From positions 1,612,001-1,676,000 of the forward strand of contig CM031560.1 of NCBI GenBank assembly GCA_018466975.1: a stretch of 64,000 nt of DNA, in the 5' to 3' direction. The position numbers and the translations under genes are program-made. A model generated the notes under the pieces. The model was not told where the DNA came from. It saw nothing but the letters and a program-made list of their open reading frames with translations, and did not search any database. Positions 10,057 through 21,891 of this stretch are shown piece by piece (positions within the stretch are counted from its first letter, which is position 1; every line of letters starts with the position of its first letter). This DNA comes from Sparassis latifolia. Lineage: Eukaryota; Basidiomycota; Agaricomycetes; Polyporales; Sparassidaceae.

Positions 10057-13000
10057 ATGGCCTCTCCAACATCCATACCACCTCCCATCACAATTACTCC
10101 GACATTGGAAGCTGTAACGCGGTCTGACCTGCACGAGCATCGTCGAAGATTCATTGGGCCACTGCCTGAGCGAGCCCTTTCAGCTGAGCTCAAATCTAAG
10201 GGGAAGCGGAAGAGGGCATGCAGGAAGTCTATCACTACCAGCGCAAACGGCTCTGAGACCAGTGACGACGACTCGGACTCCAGTCTCCACGACGCGATCC
10301 ACCACCATGCGTTCCAGTTCTTCGTCGGGCACGGAGGGAGGAGAGAGGACTGGGACGAGGACAAGGAAAGGCACATTCGCGCTGAGATGGTACAGCGGTG
10401 GAGGGAGAGCGAGTGGGGAAAGGTGCGCAGCGAGCACAAGGACTCTGCAAGACCCGCTACGCAGTGGATTGGAACCTCTTTTGATATCGGAGTCTTCCTA
10501 GGCATGAACATCCTCGCAGACAGCCCTCCGCAGCAAGTTGCCAGCCCAGTTGCTGAGGCCGCATCCTCCCGGCGTGCGGCTCCTTCTGCCGGTCCAGAAA
10601 CGTTCGTGACGGCTCCATCTTGCTTCAGTGCCGCTGGAACACCTCAGAGTGGAAGGCTGCCATCTCTAGTTGCTGGTGAAAGCAGTCAAGGTTACAACAA
10701 TGCGTCATCATCGGGGAAGCAACTACTCAATTACAGCAAGTTGGCTGGACCAAACAGTGCCAACTCCTCCACTCCATTGCTACGATCTTCTCTTGATGTG
10801 CGACAAGAACGACCTGGTCAAATCCCTTTCGAGGTATGTCTGGGTTGGATTTTGTTTTCTCTTATGACCCCACTGACATGAGGTGCACCAAAGGAAACAA
10901 ATGTCTCGTCTCCCAACAAGGGAAAAGCGAGAATGGTTCATTATTCCGAAGTATCCGCGGATGAACGTCCAATATCTCCACTAAAAGTTCTTGCTCGGAG
11001 TGGAGAAGCTGTACAGGATTCAAGTGCCGGCGCTGCTGAACAAGCTACTGCAGAGAACCAAGTCGAATGGGGAGAAGTCATCATGAGAGGTGGCTAGTAC
11101 CAACTCATCAATTATCCAATGACTTCTGATACTCGCTTGCAGATCGGATGTTTGTCCGAATGTGCTATTCAGAACAACCACTCCCCTCGCCCAATTTTGA
11201 CGAATCGCATCATCGTACAACAAGGAATTTGGAGAACGAGCGATGGATCGAGTACATCGTCGCTTGGCGAAAGGACAGACTGGAGTTGTACAAGGACCAT
11301 GTGCGTGCTTGTTACGCAAGACTCTACTTGAGCGGCTCTACTGACGGACCCCGCTTCGCACAGTTTACCCCTGGCAAGGACTGGCTACTTGGTCGTAAAG
11401 AGCTAAATTACGTCATTCCTCTAGGCTCCTCTCAAACACGGCTGTCTCTATATTCTTTCGTTGATTCAACGTTCTGTCTTCTCTGTCCGCCAACGTCGCC
11501 GCACAGCGACACGAAACGGCTTCGGCAGCTCCTTGGGACAAAGGGAGGCACTAACATTTTTATCTTCAAGCATAAAAGCCGCACCAGGGCAATTGACTGG
11601 ATATGGAAGCTCTGGTATGGTTCTAGCCTTGTTTGCCCATGCGTATCAATGTTGAAAAGTCTGACAGGCGACATCTGGGAGGTCGGCTGCCTCCGTATGT
11701 CGATATACGGTGCCCAGCTATAGATACCCACATCAGTATTGATATACCCCACTACGACGGCGCGGACATCGCTGCAGCTTATACAGTGTTCAATAAGCAG
11801 AACATAATCAGCCTATGTGAGCACAGGCTGAAAACTGTGCACGAATATAAGACCTTAATCGAGGATAAGTTAGCGGAAGGGGCCAGGATGGAGATGGCAT
11901 GGCGGTTTGAGACAAGCCTGGATTGGGTGTGGCAGCTAGACGACGTGCAGGGGAAGCCACGAGAATGGGCTGTACTGTGCGGCTTAGCTTTGAAGCAGGT
12001 CAGCGCATTGACGTAGCCTCCTAGCATCGATTGACATATGTGCAGTCTAGGAGAGCATCGCATCTGGAGATCCGCCTGAAGGAGCATTTACCTTCTCACC
12101 TGCATCTTAATGACGGCACTCGTTTGGACGAACCACCTGCGGTGGAGGGCTACCTGGAACGCGTCAAGCCGAATTCACAGCTTAGGCAGGCCGTGTACCT
12201 CACGACCCACGGTGGCTATCTGTTTGCAGTTAATCGGTCACATGCGAATCATCCTCTGCCCCGCGATCTTACTCTGAATCGGTACGGAATCGATGACATC
12301 GACGCTATCCGCAGGGCAGAAGTGCAGCGAGGAATGAGACAGGTACTTCATACTACCGGTATGACGGATCTGAGGGGCATCGTAGCTGTGCGAAGGGCAT
12401 TTCAGCTAGTGCCCCAGCATGCCGCTGCACCTGAAAGCGAGGCAGCGAGTTGGGAGGACACGGGCGACTTCTGGCAGGATGTGGGGAGATCAGAAAGTGA
12501 TGAGGAGGATGCTGGCGGAGACGAAGGTATGGCGAACGCCCATGACAAGTCTACGTTGCGGATGAGGAGATCCTTCGAGCTGCTCATGATGACGGGACAC
12601 GTCGTCAGATTTGAGGTACTTGCTTTCGAATATTCTCTTCTCTCATTTGTTCATTGCACAATTTCCAGGCATACTCTTGCCAGACAGCGCTGGAGTGGAT
12701 CGTGCGCCTTCGTCCGCTTGTCTCGTACTGGAAGAAACGACACAAGGTAGACGCGCGCCAGGAGATGGACATAAGCCACTTCAGCACAGGACGCGAGCGT
12801 ATCACACCGAAGAGACGCATCGATGAGAATGAAGACTCTCCGCCAGAGCCTATCCCCGATCCAGACACCTACTTACCGGAACTCGGCTCTTTCTTCAACT
12901 GGTGCGTCCTGGAAGGTTGCCGTCCTCTCCTCAAGTGCGGCAAGATTTTTGCGCGCCAAGGTCTGCGGGGACAGTACCTGTAAGTAATTCATCTTCTGGT

Positions 13001-13503
13001 TTCCCGCAGAGTAACCGAGAAATCAGTGCGGCTGCAGACACATGCAACTCGTCCTCATCTCGGGCAACCTCGTTCAGTATCGCATCACGGGCAGACCGTC
13101 GCTGCATCATCGCAAACACAAGATAATCAGCCTTCTGGACGCGTACGTGTGCTCTGGCTACCTCGCTGCACAATACCTGCCGGACGGTCAATACGACCCC
13201 AACACGCCGCCAGCCGCTCGACGTTATCAAGACGGGCTGGAGGCAGATGACTCAGAGGAAGATACCCTATTCCTGGTGTGGTATCGGAAATCTGGGAGAA
13301 CCGACACGCTGAGCCCCGGTGGGCCTGCTGCCGAAGTACCCCCGCTGTCTGGTAAGAGAAAGCTGGAGATATTTCGGACTAGGAGCAAGCTGGAGAGAGA
13401 CGCTTGGGTGTGGGCCATCAACTCAGCGATCGAGAAGGTCGTGCGAGCTGCTCAGACTTGGGAGGATAGATTGAGGGAGGCAGGTCAACTACTGAAGCCT
13501 TAA
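10057..13503 (+). CDS. Spo71/Mug56-like PH-domain protein
   Basis: Large multi-exon protein of roughly 1000 aa. A low-complexity N-terminus with basic and acidic stretches (GKRKRACRKS, SDDDSDSSLHD) is followed by a conserved region with RWIEYIVAWRKDRLELYKDH, FTPGKDWLLGRKELNYVIPL, FIFKHKSRTRAIDWIWKLW and LPPYVDIRCPAIDTHISIDI. The C-terminal PH-like part has GNLVQYRITGRPSLHHRKHK and ends near LERDAWVWAINSAIEKV. This layout matches the fungal Spo71/Mug56 family, whose yeast member acts at the prospore membrane in sporulation; a role in this fungus is inference. Clear joins include a donor near 10832 and the 63-nt intron that removes the segment after LYKDH. The 3' end converges on uS12m. Confidence 0.8.
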
Positions 13504-13772
13504 TTAGGTGTTCACCAGCCTTAACTTGATCAGATTCTGGATGGAGATATGTGTTACGTGTGTACTGTGAGCATGAACTGTCGCCATCCTGTATGCAAAC
13601 ATGCAGGTAAAATGAACGAGTGCAATGATAAACAGCGACACCCGCTCCGTGAAGACGTTGATCTGCGGCAGCCGGTGCACGTGTAGCCACGAGCGCACTG
13701 AATGTCGTAGTTCCTCGAGCTCTACGAGCCGCCGAAATTATTGTTTTGGCTTCTTGGCTAACATCCGTGACG

Positions 13773-14380
13773 TCAGCCTGAGCAGTTCCTGGGTGAACCG
13801 TGCGACATACCGCCATATTTACTTCGCGAGGACGTCCTGTTCACCACAGGCCCAAAGTCAAGCGCTCCTCGGACCACCTTATACCTGACAAAATATACCG
13901 CTTGAATCTCTACTCCACGATTTCAACGAGTATGGGTACGTACCGCACACCTGGAAGATCCTGTGTACGACCACCCCTTACCAGGACCACATTATGCTCC
14001 TGCAGACGATGCCCTTCTCCAGGGAGATATGCCTGAATTGTCTTGCCCGTGTTCAGCCTCACACGGCAGACCTTCCGCTTGGCAGAGTTAGGCTTCTTCG
14101 GCTTCAGGACATAGATGCTGGTGACGACGCCCTTCTTTTGCGTGTTCCCGAAAAGCAGCGGCGACTTTGGTGGTCTAACTTTTTTGGGAGCTTTCCGTCT
14201 AGTCGCCTGGTTGAGCGTGACGGCGGCCGGGTGGGAAGGGTGGAAGAGACGGGATTGGAGGGACACAGTGGGATTTCGCCAGACGTGGAGAAGTGAGGAC
14301 GACCACAGCCGGTGCACCTGGGTGAGCGGGAAGGACCAATGTCGGTGCGCTTGGCCGGCGAACCGCAGGAATGACAACAT
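13773..14380 (-). CDS. Mitochondrial small-subunit ribosomal protein uS12m
   Basis: Component of the decoding centre of the mitochondrial ribosome. Exon 1 (13944-14380) and exon 2 (13773-13884) are joined across a 59-nt intron to give 182 aa. The first 55 or so residues form an Arg/Leu/Ser-rich presequence. The mature part has the diagnostic uS12 blocks [70 protein letters not shown] and a final SRSKYG. It is head-to-head with NSE2, with only 153 bp between the start codons, so the two probably share a bidirectional promoter. Confidence 0.95.
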
Positions 14381-14533
14381 TTCGTTCGATAATGTGAACT
14401 TGACGTCGAGTGCTGGTACTGTCCGCGTCTTGACCGGCCCTAGAGCAAGTCACGAGACCAGACAATGCAGAGCAGACTTCAGTGATTTGACGCGTTTGTC
14501 GCCGCCGCCGCCACCCGCCGCATATCGCCTGTT
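14381..14533. promoter_or_regulatory. Short bidirectional promoter uS12m / NSE2
   Basis: Only 153 bp separate two divergent start codons. The interval has no TATA box. It contains CGCCGCCGCCGCC-type GC-rich sequence near the NSE2 side. Confidence 0.5.
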
Positions 14534-15824
14534 ATGCCTGTCGCTGGCTCATCGCGTCGTACAAACAATGCCCGTAGAAGAGATCTTTCTGACGGCATCG
14601 AGGAAGAGGACTCGCGTCGACCTAAACGGGAGGACGTAGACGACGGCGAGGACAGCGACGACGATCAGCCACGGCGTCGCGCTAAAGCGGTGAAGAAGGA
14701 GAAAAAGCCAAATATTCATGTAGAAGATGATAAGGAAGAGGACGATGGGGAAGAACAATTCGAGGATCCGTTGAAGAACTTCAGCGACCAGCCACTGGGA
14801 AAGGCACAAGCTGTCAAGCTCGTTGGGATGGCCAGCGACTGGTCTATGACGCGGCAAGCTGTCCGTGGTGGCACAATTAATCTCATCACGGATGTGGCCA
14901 GTTCCGTGGCTGAATTTGGGGAAGGTGAAAAGAGCCAGAAGGTGAGTCAAGTAGAGGCCTCCTGTTGTCAGCTACGCTACTGACAAAGACCGTTTAACAG
15001 GTCCTGTCGGATCTCGACACTACAATGAGAGAGCTTATTGATGCAGACAGTGAATTAACTGCTCAGGAGATTGTGCTGAATGAGATCAATCAGAAAGTGA
15101 ATCTGAAGGAAGACATTGTAAGCTTTTAGTCTCCCTAGCTGTGAAATGAGGTCATTGACATCTTTTCAGACTGATGTAGTTGAACGCTACGAGCGAGAGA
15201 TGAAAAACAAGCTCGATGCCTACAAGAATAAGACCACACGACAGAAGTACGCAAAGAACGACGACTACGTCAAGTTCAAATCGTCGATCTATGTAGGTCT
15301 TGGTAGTGTCTTTGACCTGAAACGCTGACGCTGGTGTTCACAGGAAGTGCAAAATCCGGACACGGCGATGCCACCGCTCACAGACATGATTCCTCGAGGT
15401 ACGTTGACTACCCTACACGCCTCGTAGCGTTCTATACTCATGTCGTCGTAGAGGACGGTGACGATAGTGACGATGATGACGATGTGCAAGTCGGCGGTAT
15501 AACGCAGGACTACAAATGTCCGTTGACGCTGACGATCCTTGTCAATCCTCTGACCTCGTACGAATCTATGTACTTGCATATTTATAAAAGCCCTCACACG
15601 TTACCAGTATGGTCTGCCATCACTCGTTCTCTGCAGATGCCATTCAAGAATTCCTGGGTCCGAGCCACACAACGACGAAGAAGTGCCCCGCTTCGGGATG
15701 CAACAAGTATATTTGCCTGAATGACTTGAAAGATGACAAGGAGCTTGCAAAGAAGGCGAAGGATGCGGCGAGGCGAGAGAGAATGAGGGAAGACGATAGT
15801 GACGAGGAAGACGTTGTGGAGTAA
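14534..15824 (+). CDS. NSE2: SMC5-SMC6 complex SUMO ligase Nse2/Mms21
   Basis: E3 SUMO ligase subunit of the SMC5/6 complex, acting in the nucleus in DNA repair and chromosome maintenance. Six exons (14534-14941, 15001-15117, 15170-15292, 15344-15398, 15452-15557, 15608-15824) give 341 aa. A charged N-terminus rich in Glu, Asp and Lys precedes helical segments that should pack on Smc5. The C-terminal SP-RING is clear: DDVQVGGITQDYKCPLTL, NPLTS, VCHHSFSADAIQEFLG, then CPASGCNKYICLNDL, which supplies the Cys and His ligands. An acidic tail (EDDSDEEDVVE) ends the protein. Confidence 0.93.
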
Positions 15825-16221
15825 GGTGCATGCATGCACTGAATTTATTCTCGAGGGCCGAAAGCTGAGGCCCTCTGATTGCTACGTAGAATATGAATAT
15901 CTGACTGTATAGCAATAAAAGCATCAGTTTACTTGAGAATGAGCGGTTGGATGACAGACGTAAATGGCTACATGGTTTAGACGTTTACACTAGAATACAC
16001 CGCTAAAACTACAAGCGAGCAATTCTGCATGGATCCTCCAGGGTTCCCAGTCGAGAGCAGAGCTACACAAGGGCGACGTATAAATACAGCGCAATCGGGG
16101 ACAGGCCCGCATTGCCTGGCTGATAAAATTTAAAGAAAATTGGAATGTTCAAATAATTACAAGGAAGGGCGGATCTGAGCGGTAGGTGAGTATATCGGGA
16201 ATCCACAGATCCATATGGTCC
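15825..16221. other. Intergenic, convergent 3' ends
   Basis: About 400 bp between the 3' ends of NSE2 (+) and the unknown gene (-). It contains AATAAA at 15914-15919 as a possible polyadenylation signal for NSE2. Nothing else was recognised. Confidence 0.4.
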
Positions 16222-16908
16222 TCACGAGGTAAAAGGATCTATGCCCACAAATTCAATGTCGAGAACTGCAGGTTGCCCCCCCTCGACTTGGGCACGAAAA
16301 TGGCACCTAGCCAGGTCGCTGAAGGTGTGGCCACAATTGTCATCTTTGGAGAATGATTAGTAGCGAAGTCGGGACGTACCTCCACAGACATCCGATACCT
16401 CCGTCGCGACCAGGCCAGCAGAATTCATAGCTCCCAGCATCTGTCCGTACGTCCCGGCGTACAAGGCGCCAGATGCGGCGTTGCGAGGGGCAACCTTTAT
16501 TGCAGCTTGGCGCCGGGAAATGGCCTCGCCCAACGCGTCGTGCTTCTCCACAGGAGAGGACGTCATCCCCGCCGCGGTGACGGCATCAGCGATCGCGCGC
16601 TTCATATCCCAGAGCTCTCTCGGCGAGAGTCTTCGCGGCCTGCGACGCTCGGACGAGTTCTGGTGCCCGAACCGGATGAGAAGGTTGTGGCCACCGCTCT
16701 GTTTCGTGCGGGGAAATGGTTTGGGCGGGGGAGGTGGTGGGAGGTCGGAGATCCTGCTTGCGCTTGTGGTCGCGGAGGACGTCGTGGTGCTCGAGGTCCA
16801 GGAGGAGCGGGACCAACGGGACTTAGGAGGGGCGAACTTGATGTTGGAAAATTCCACGACATAGGGGACGCCCTCCGGAGTGGCGCGAAATTTCACGTTA
16901 GACAACAT
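16222..16908 (-). CDS. Unrecognised 216-aa protein
   Basis: Two exons (16380-16908 and 16222-16343) joined in phase across a 36-nt intron (GTACGT donor), short for this window. The N-terminus MLSNVKFRATPEGVPYVVEF leads to a Ser/Thr-rich region, a run of six prolines (DLPPPPPPKPFPR) and a basic patch (SSERRRPRRLSPREL). It ends with CGDDNCGHTFSDLARCHF and DIEFVGIDPFTS. The last block, with two Cys and two His, could bind metal, but I recognise no family. An upstream ATG at 17019 in the same frame is unlikely, since it would add unrelated sequence. Support is the coherent frame and splice site. Confidence 0.5.
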
Positions 16909-17769
16909 CGAGATGATTAGACAAATGACGGTGAGGTTGCGATGAGGAGAGCCAGCCACAAAGCGAGGGTAGCAAGCAAGGAGAGACGATGTCAAAGGAG
17001 AGTTGAACTTATAGTACAAAGCACGCAGAGCCGAGTTTATCGCTTTGTGGCGATCACGTTGTTATGTGGCCACAGGAGCCACAATCTGGACATAAACGTT
17101 ACATTCTCAATGCGGCCCGGTCAGCCTACAGCACAGTGAAAAACAGTACTCAGACAGGGGATTTCACTCCGCACGGTACTGATAAGCCAACGAATGAACA
17201 CAGCAGTCCAGTTCCACAAGCAGGAATGTACGGCAGTGACGTCTCTGCGTTCTTGCTTTCGATCAGTGCTAACCTCGAAGCCCAATAATGCTAAAGCAAA
17301 GATTATTTGCAGAACATAGAGCACACGAGACCCGCTTGGTCCTTCCGTGGGCTTACGCTGCAAGTAGTCAGTTGCATGATGATGATAAGCGGAAGTGACA
17401 GTTCAGTCGCTGCACGCAGGTCGACGATACAACTTACAGGGGAAGTGTGGTTGCTTGACCTAAATATGCCGACTCAAGCCAGACCTTTTCTTTCGTTAAC
17501 TACGAGCACGATGGGAGGATGTGATATGAACAGCAAAAAAAAGGAGTTTATCCAGAGCAGTCGAGTTGAACAACGATCACCAAAGCGGGAATGTTCGCGG
17601 GAGTCGGAGGTTACCGACAGTACAGCACGTGATTAAGCCTTAATCTAGGGTTAGGATTGGCCGATGGGCTCTCCGGAAAGTGACTCTGATATCGGCCTCG
17701 ACCAAGCTCGAGCTGTCTATCTACGCGCCATCGCGTCGACATCAATATAACTCTCTGTATCACACCACC
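16909..17769. other. Divergent upstream region of the unknown gene and DAO
   Basis: About 860 bp without a recognisable gene. It contains GATAAG at 17181-17186 and 17394-17399, the CACGTG/palindrome composite at 17626-17645, and an AATATAA TATA-like element at 17744-17750 just before the D-amino-acid oxidase start. The GATA sites fit the nitrogen-controlled GATA factors known for amino-acid catabolic genes in fungi, but this is inference. Confidence 0.4.
17626..17645. promoter_or_regulatory. CACGTG fused to a perfect palindrome upstream of DAO
   Basis: CACGTG (17626-17631) shares its last G with GATTAAG-C-CTTAATC (17631-17645), a perfect 7-bp inverted repeat around one C. It lies 125 bp before the D-amino-acid oxidase start codon. 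An E-box fused to a symmetric site suggests dimeric regulators; no specific factor can be named. Confidence 0.4.
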
Positions 17770-19250
17770 ATGTCTGCACCAGTGAAGAATGTAGTCGTCT
17801 TGGGTGCTGGCGTGGTTGGCCTCACCGTTGCATATGTTTTAGCTACTAGCCCAGAGGCAGAGTCGTACAAGATCAAGATTGTTGCACGCGACATGCCAGA
17901 GGACCTCGACTCGCAGGCATTCGCCAGCCCATGGGCTGTTCGTTCCTCAGCAGAGATAATGCGCGCAGATTACTGATAACAATCTGATCAGGGAGCCAAC
18001 TGGTCACCCATGAGAGGATTCAACAAGGACACGTTACGCAGGGAGATCGCCACATTGTAAGCGTCGAGATTCTCCATCATTTTTGCTTCGTATCGTAAGA
18101 CACAACAAACTGTAGCAACAAGTTCTGGGACATGATCCCGACCGGGCTTACACGAGTGAGCTCAAGCAGTATCTCATGCTCAGGCTGTCGTACTAATCAC
18201 GTTCACGCAGGCGCTCCCCTCGCGAGTCTACTACGACGACGACTCTGACCTCGCCAACTTGTGGTACAAGACTCTTGTGCGAGACGTCAGTATTCCCTCG
18301 TGAATCGAACGAGGCTATGCTTTCAACGTCGCCTGCAGTTCCGCGTGCTCGAGCCCAGCGAAGTACCCAAAGGCGCGAAGGGGGGCGTCAGCTTCAAGAC
18401 CTTCTCCGTCAACCCCGAGGTGTACCTCCCGTGGCTGAAGCAGCAGCTGCAACAGCGCGGTGTGGAGTTCATCCGTAAGAGGATGCACAGTCTCGGCCAG
18501 GCAGCTGCCATCGTGGGTGCTGGCGGCGTGCTGGTGAATGCCACAGCTCTTGGTTAGTCTACATGCTCCCCGAGCATATACTGCCACATAGTCACCTAAC
18601 GGAGTGGTCTAACGTGCAGGTGCCAGGTCGTTGATCGGTGTAGAGGATAAGGATGTTTATCCAATCCGCGGCCAGACGATTATTGTCAACGCACCGGCTG
18701 TCAACGAATTCCTTTCCTTCCCACTCGGTGAGGGTAGTGTCATACCTACGAAACTTATCTGACATAGCTGTTCTCATTGTAGGGAGGCCATCGGCGGACG
18801 GTGATGCCACCTACATAATTCCGCGCCCCTCCCCGACGGGGCACGTCCTCCTCGGCGGGACCTACCAGGAAGGCAGCTGGGACACGTCCCTCGACTTCTC
18901 ATCGGCCCAGGGAATCTTCGAGCGCTGCGCAGCGCTCGCACCCGCCCTCAGAGACAAGGAGACGCGCATCCTCAGCCACAATGTCGGCCTACGCCCCGCA
19001 CGCAAGAATGGCGCGCGCATCGAGGTAGAGTGGCTCGATGGGTCGCACAAGAGCGAGCTGCTGCCAGCGTCGGCTGGCCCGGACGGTCGTGTGTTAATCG
19101 TGCATGCTTATGGCTTCGGGTGAGTTGGCTTGTGTTAGATGATGGGTAACCACAATTGACTCGCTGTCCAGACCGGCAGGATACCAGAATTCGTGGGGAG
19201 CTGCGGAGGAAGTTGTCGCTTTGATCAAAGGCAATTTCAGTAAGCTGTGA
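17770..19250 (+). CDS. DAO1: D-amino-acid oxidase, peroxisomal
   Basis: FAD-dependent enzyme that deaminates D-amino acids to 2-oxo acids, ammonia and hydrogen peroxide. Eight exons (17770-17937, 17992-18056, 18116-18155, 18211-18285, 18339-18552, 18620-18727, 18783-19119, 19172-19250) give 361 aa, the usual length. The Rossmann motif [18 protein letters not shown] is at residues 8-25. The family blocks [41 protein letters not shown] and [20 protein letters not shown] are all present. The last three residues are SKL, a canonical type 1 peroxisomal signal, fitting the hydrogen peroxide product. The start has a CACC ATG context. Confidence 0.96.
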
Positions 19251-19388
19251 GGGGCGGGGACGGATACATGAAGTAGAATCTAAGCTGTGGAAGGTACAAC
19301 AATGTAGATGACATCCCCCGTACTCAGACTATACCGCGACCAAATCATCATTATTGCATCAATTTCCCAACTTCCGCGCTATATTCCC

Positions 19389-19836
19389 TCACTGCATCTT
19401 CTCCACAGCGATTTTTACCTGCGCATCTTCCACCAAACCCCGCAGAACCTCCACTGCTTCCTCCGCCTTCGCCTCAGGAACAAAAATGTGGTCGTGGAAG
19501 AACGCGCTCACGACATTGGTTGCCATGCCCTTGCGGCGGCACAACACAGCCGTGATTGTCGCGAGGAACCCGACGGGCTTCCAGGCTGGAGTGCACCTGC
19601 AGCGTGATCATGCGCGAGGGAAAGTGCACGTCCGTGAGCCCGTGCGCCTCCGCGGTGGCACGCGTCGTGATCACGGTTGTGCCTTCAGACTCGGCGAAGG
19701 TTAACGTCGTCGGAAGCGTCGCGGGGGGCTGCACCGAAGGCGGGAAGGTGAGGAAGACGTAGGTGTCTGGCTGAAGCACCGGCTGCATGGTCGCGAGCAG
19801 TGCGGTCAGGTTTGTTTCGCCGACGGAGGGAGCCAT
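19389..19836 (-). pseudogene. ACT-domain protein with a one-base frameshift
   Basis: Small single-exon gene for an ACT-type ligand-binding domain protein. The first frame covers TYVFLTFPP, TFAESEGTTVITT, then SRMITLQVHSSLEA. The conserved continuation VGFLATITAVLCRRKG and AFFHDHIFVPEAKAEEAVE is in the next frame, reached by ignoring one C in the CCC run at 19575-19577. An intron cannot remove one base. The frameshift is either a sequence error or a recent mutation; the rest looks intact and would give 148 aa. The 3' end converges on DAO with about 140 bp between. A TATA-like run (19902-19913) supports transcription. Confidence 0.75.
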
Positions 19837-19901
19837 AGTCAAAGTTCGTGTACGGCGCGCGTTGGCTTTATTCTGAGGAAGAATGCGAGAAATGCTAGTG
19901 T

Positions 19902-19913
19902 CTTATATATATA
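19902..19913 (-). promoter_or_regulatory. TATA-like run upstream of the ACT-domain gene
   Basis: On the minus strand this reads TATATATATAAG, about 65 nt before the start codon at 19836. It is the strongest TATA-like sequence in the interval. Confidence 0.45.
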
Positions 19914-20243
19914 TGAGTGCGGGTTCTCTCCGGACTGTATGCAAAGGAAATAGCGTCCGATATGTTCAATCACTGAAAGCTGTTCTCGCTCGGCGCTGAG
20001 CGGAGAAAAGACTCTGGCAGAAAAATATCAGGCTCTTGTTGTTAACGCCTGGTGGATGATCTGCGCAATCGAAATATCCCAAGATGTGATAGCAGAGTCA
20101 TTCTCCGAGAGTGGCGATAATGAGTCACGCATGCGTGACAAAGGTGTGACATACGCGACTGGCGCTTGATCCCCGTCTTGCCTCTGTGTCCGTGTGCGCA
20201 TACCAGTTCTCCCTAGGTAACCCCCTTCAGTGAACAGTCGATA
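19914..20243. other. Intergenic, divergent
   Basis: About 330 bp between the ACT-domain promoter and uL29m. No gene or repeat was recognised. Confidence 0.35.
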
Positions 20244-21174
20244 ATGCTTCCCTCAATACAAGCACGGACGTTTTCACCTCTGCTCTCTTTCGTCTTGCGC
20301 CCCCGGACGCTAGCAACACATGCCACCGCTGTCCCCACGACATACCCAGGCACTCCGCCCGTCCAAGCACACTCAAAAAAGGCCGCAGTCTCATCTGCAT
20401 CGACCAACGAGGGAGGCGCCCTCAGACCACATCTGAACATTCCGGTGAATCCGAACCACGGGCTATATGGGTTCTTCCGTCGGACGGAAAAGGACGGTGT
20501 CGTGTCGTATGAGACGGTAGAGCAAAACAATGCCCTCACCACAAATACAGGTCTGTGTCGCATTCTCTCTCGGGCTGCTCTCTTACTGACATCTTAATTT
20601 GTGATGTTGTCTATGAATGGCTGTTTTCGTGATTTTCTGACTGACCAGGTCGCTCGTGGACCGCGGCGGAGCTGCGTCTCAAGAGCTTCAAAGACCTGCA
20701 TACGCTGTGGTATGTGCTCCTGCGGGAGCGGAACTTACTCGCTTCGCAAGCGGAGGAGGCGAGGCGACATGGGATTACGGTAGGAGTACTCAATGTGAAG
20801 CAGAAATCTCTACGGGTATGTCCGACACGCCGCCCAACCGTCACATCTAATTATCCGTACTAACGACCTCCATTGCACCACTCCAGTGCCGCAAAAGCAT
20901 GGCCCGCATCAAGTACGTGATCAATGAGCGACGGCTGGCGTATGAGGGCGCGGTCGGGGCGCTGAGAGAGCAGCGTGAGAAGGAACTGACGGCACTGCGG
21001 GAGGAGCGAGTGGCTGAGGAGCGGGCGGAGGCTGCAGCTGCACAGGCAGCAGCGAAGGCGGCGGATAAGGAGAGTAGACAGGATGCAGGGCAGGCGCAGT
21101 CCGCGGCGAACCTCGCTGCGCAGGGCTTGTTTGAAACCGCACTACAGGACGAGGGACAGGCGAAGCGACCGTAG
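20244..21174 (+). CDS. Mitochondrial large-subunit ribosomal protein uL29m (MRPL4/MRP-L47 family)
   Basis: Mitoribosomal protein near the exit of the large subunit. Three exons (20244-20550, 20649-20815, 20887-21174) in consistent phase give 253 aa. The N-terminus is an Arg/Thr/Ala-rich presequence. The family core is [10 protein letters not shown], then [39 protein letters not shown] and [16 protein letters not shown]. The C-terminal 80 residues are a long Ala/Glu/Gln-rich helix, a fungal extension. It converges on SDHAF1 with under 100 bp between stop codons. Confidence 0.92.
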
Positions 21175-21267
21175 AAGTTTGTCTGCAGAGTATCTGGGTA
21201 TCCATGTCATTTGGGGTCGCGTCCGATTTGCCGCAAGCTGTGTTCAAGCCAGTCTAACACCTGAGAA

Positions 21268-21639
21268 TCAGGCTGAGGGGCTCCTGCTGGTACCCGCTGT
21301 CTGTCCCTTGTCTTGCTGGCTCCACCGCAGCATCTCTTCGCTCACCCAGCAATCCCGCACCTTGCTATCTTCGCACACATCCAACTGCCTCCGCCCGCGC
21401 CGTAGCATGTGCTCAATTGCAGAGACGTCTCTCGGTGACATGGCAGAGGCTTGGGTCTTGAAACTGTAGCGAACGAATAGCAGGAACTTGGGGCGCACTT
21501 GTGGTGGTTTGGTATTCACCATGCGGAGAGCACTGTATGCGGATGATTCAGCGCTGTGAGATCGACAGTTAAGGCCGAAGGCGTACCGTCTGTAGAGAGC
21601 AAGCACTTCCTTCTGAAGACCGGAGCGGCGGAGAGACAT
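21268..21639 (-). CDS. SDH6: Succinate dehydrogenase assembly factor 1 (LYR protein)
   Basis: Mitochondrial matrix chaperone that helps insert iron-sulfur clusters into the Sdh2 subunit of complex II. Two exons (21587-21639, 21268-21532) split by a 54-nt intron give 105 aa. The LYR motif is in SGLQKEVLALYRRALRMV, interrupted by the intron between the two arginine bases. It is followed by RPKFLLFVRYSFKTQA, SPRDVSAIEHMLRRGRRQL and KVRDCWVSE, all diagnostic of the SDHAF1/Sdh6 family. It is head-to-head with NDUFAF6, 252 bp between starts. Confidence 0.93.
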   Translation of the reverse strand: MSLRRSGLQKEVLALYRRYAFGLNCRSHSAESSAYSALRMVNTKPPQVRPKFLLFVRYSFKTQASAMSPRDVSAIEHMLRRGRRQLDVCEDSKVRDCWVSEEMLRWSQQDKGQTAGTSRSPSA

Positions 21640-21891
21640 CTTTCCTGCGGTGATAACAACTGTCTAGGCAAACAAGCTGGGAAGGACGGCTGGTCAGTGG
21701 TGGAATATTATGGAAGGAATCGCTTGACATGGTCGGTCGACCTGAGCCGACGCGGGCAGACGCGTCGAGTAGTCTCGTGATTGTGGCGAACTTGTTCCGC
21801 ATCCACCACTCCCTTTTCTCTTGCGGTCAGCAGCCAGAGACTCTGGTGCATTCTCCCACATCCGTTATCGATCGTTTCCCGTGGATTTACG
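21640..21891. promoter_or_regulatory. Bidirectional promoter SDHAF1 / NDUFAF6
   Basis: 252 bp between the start codons of a complex II and a complex I assembly factor. It contains GTCGGTCGACC, a nearly palindromic site at about 21731-21741, and no TATA box. Confidence 0.45.
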
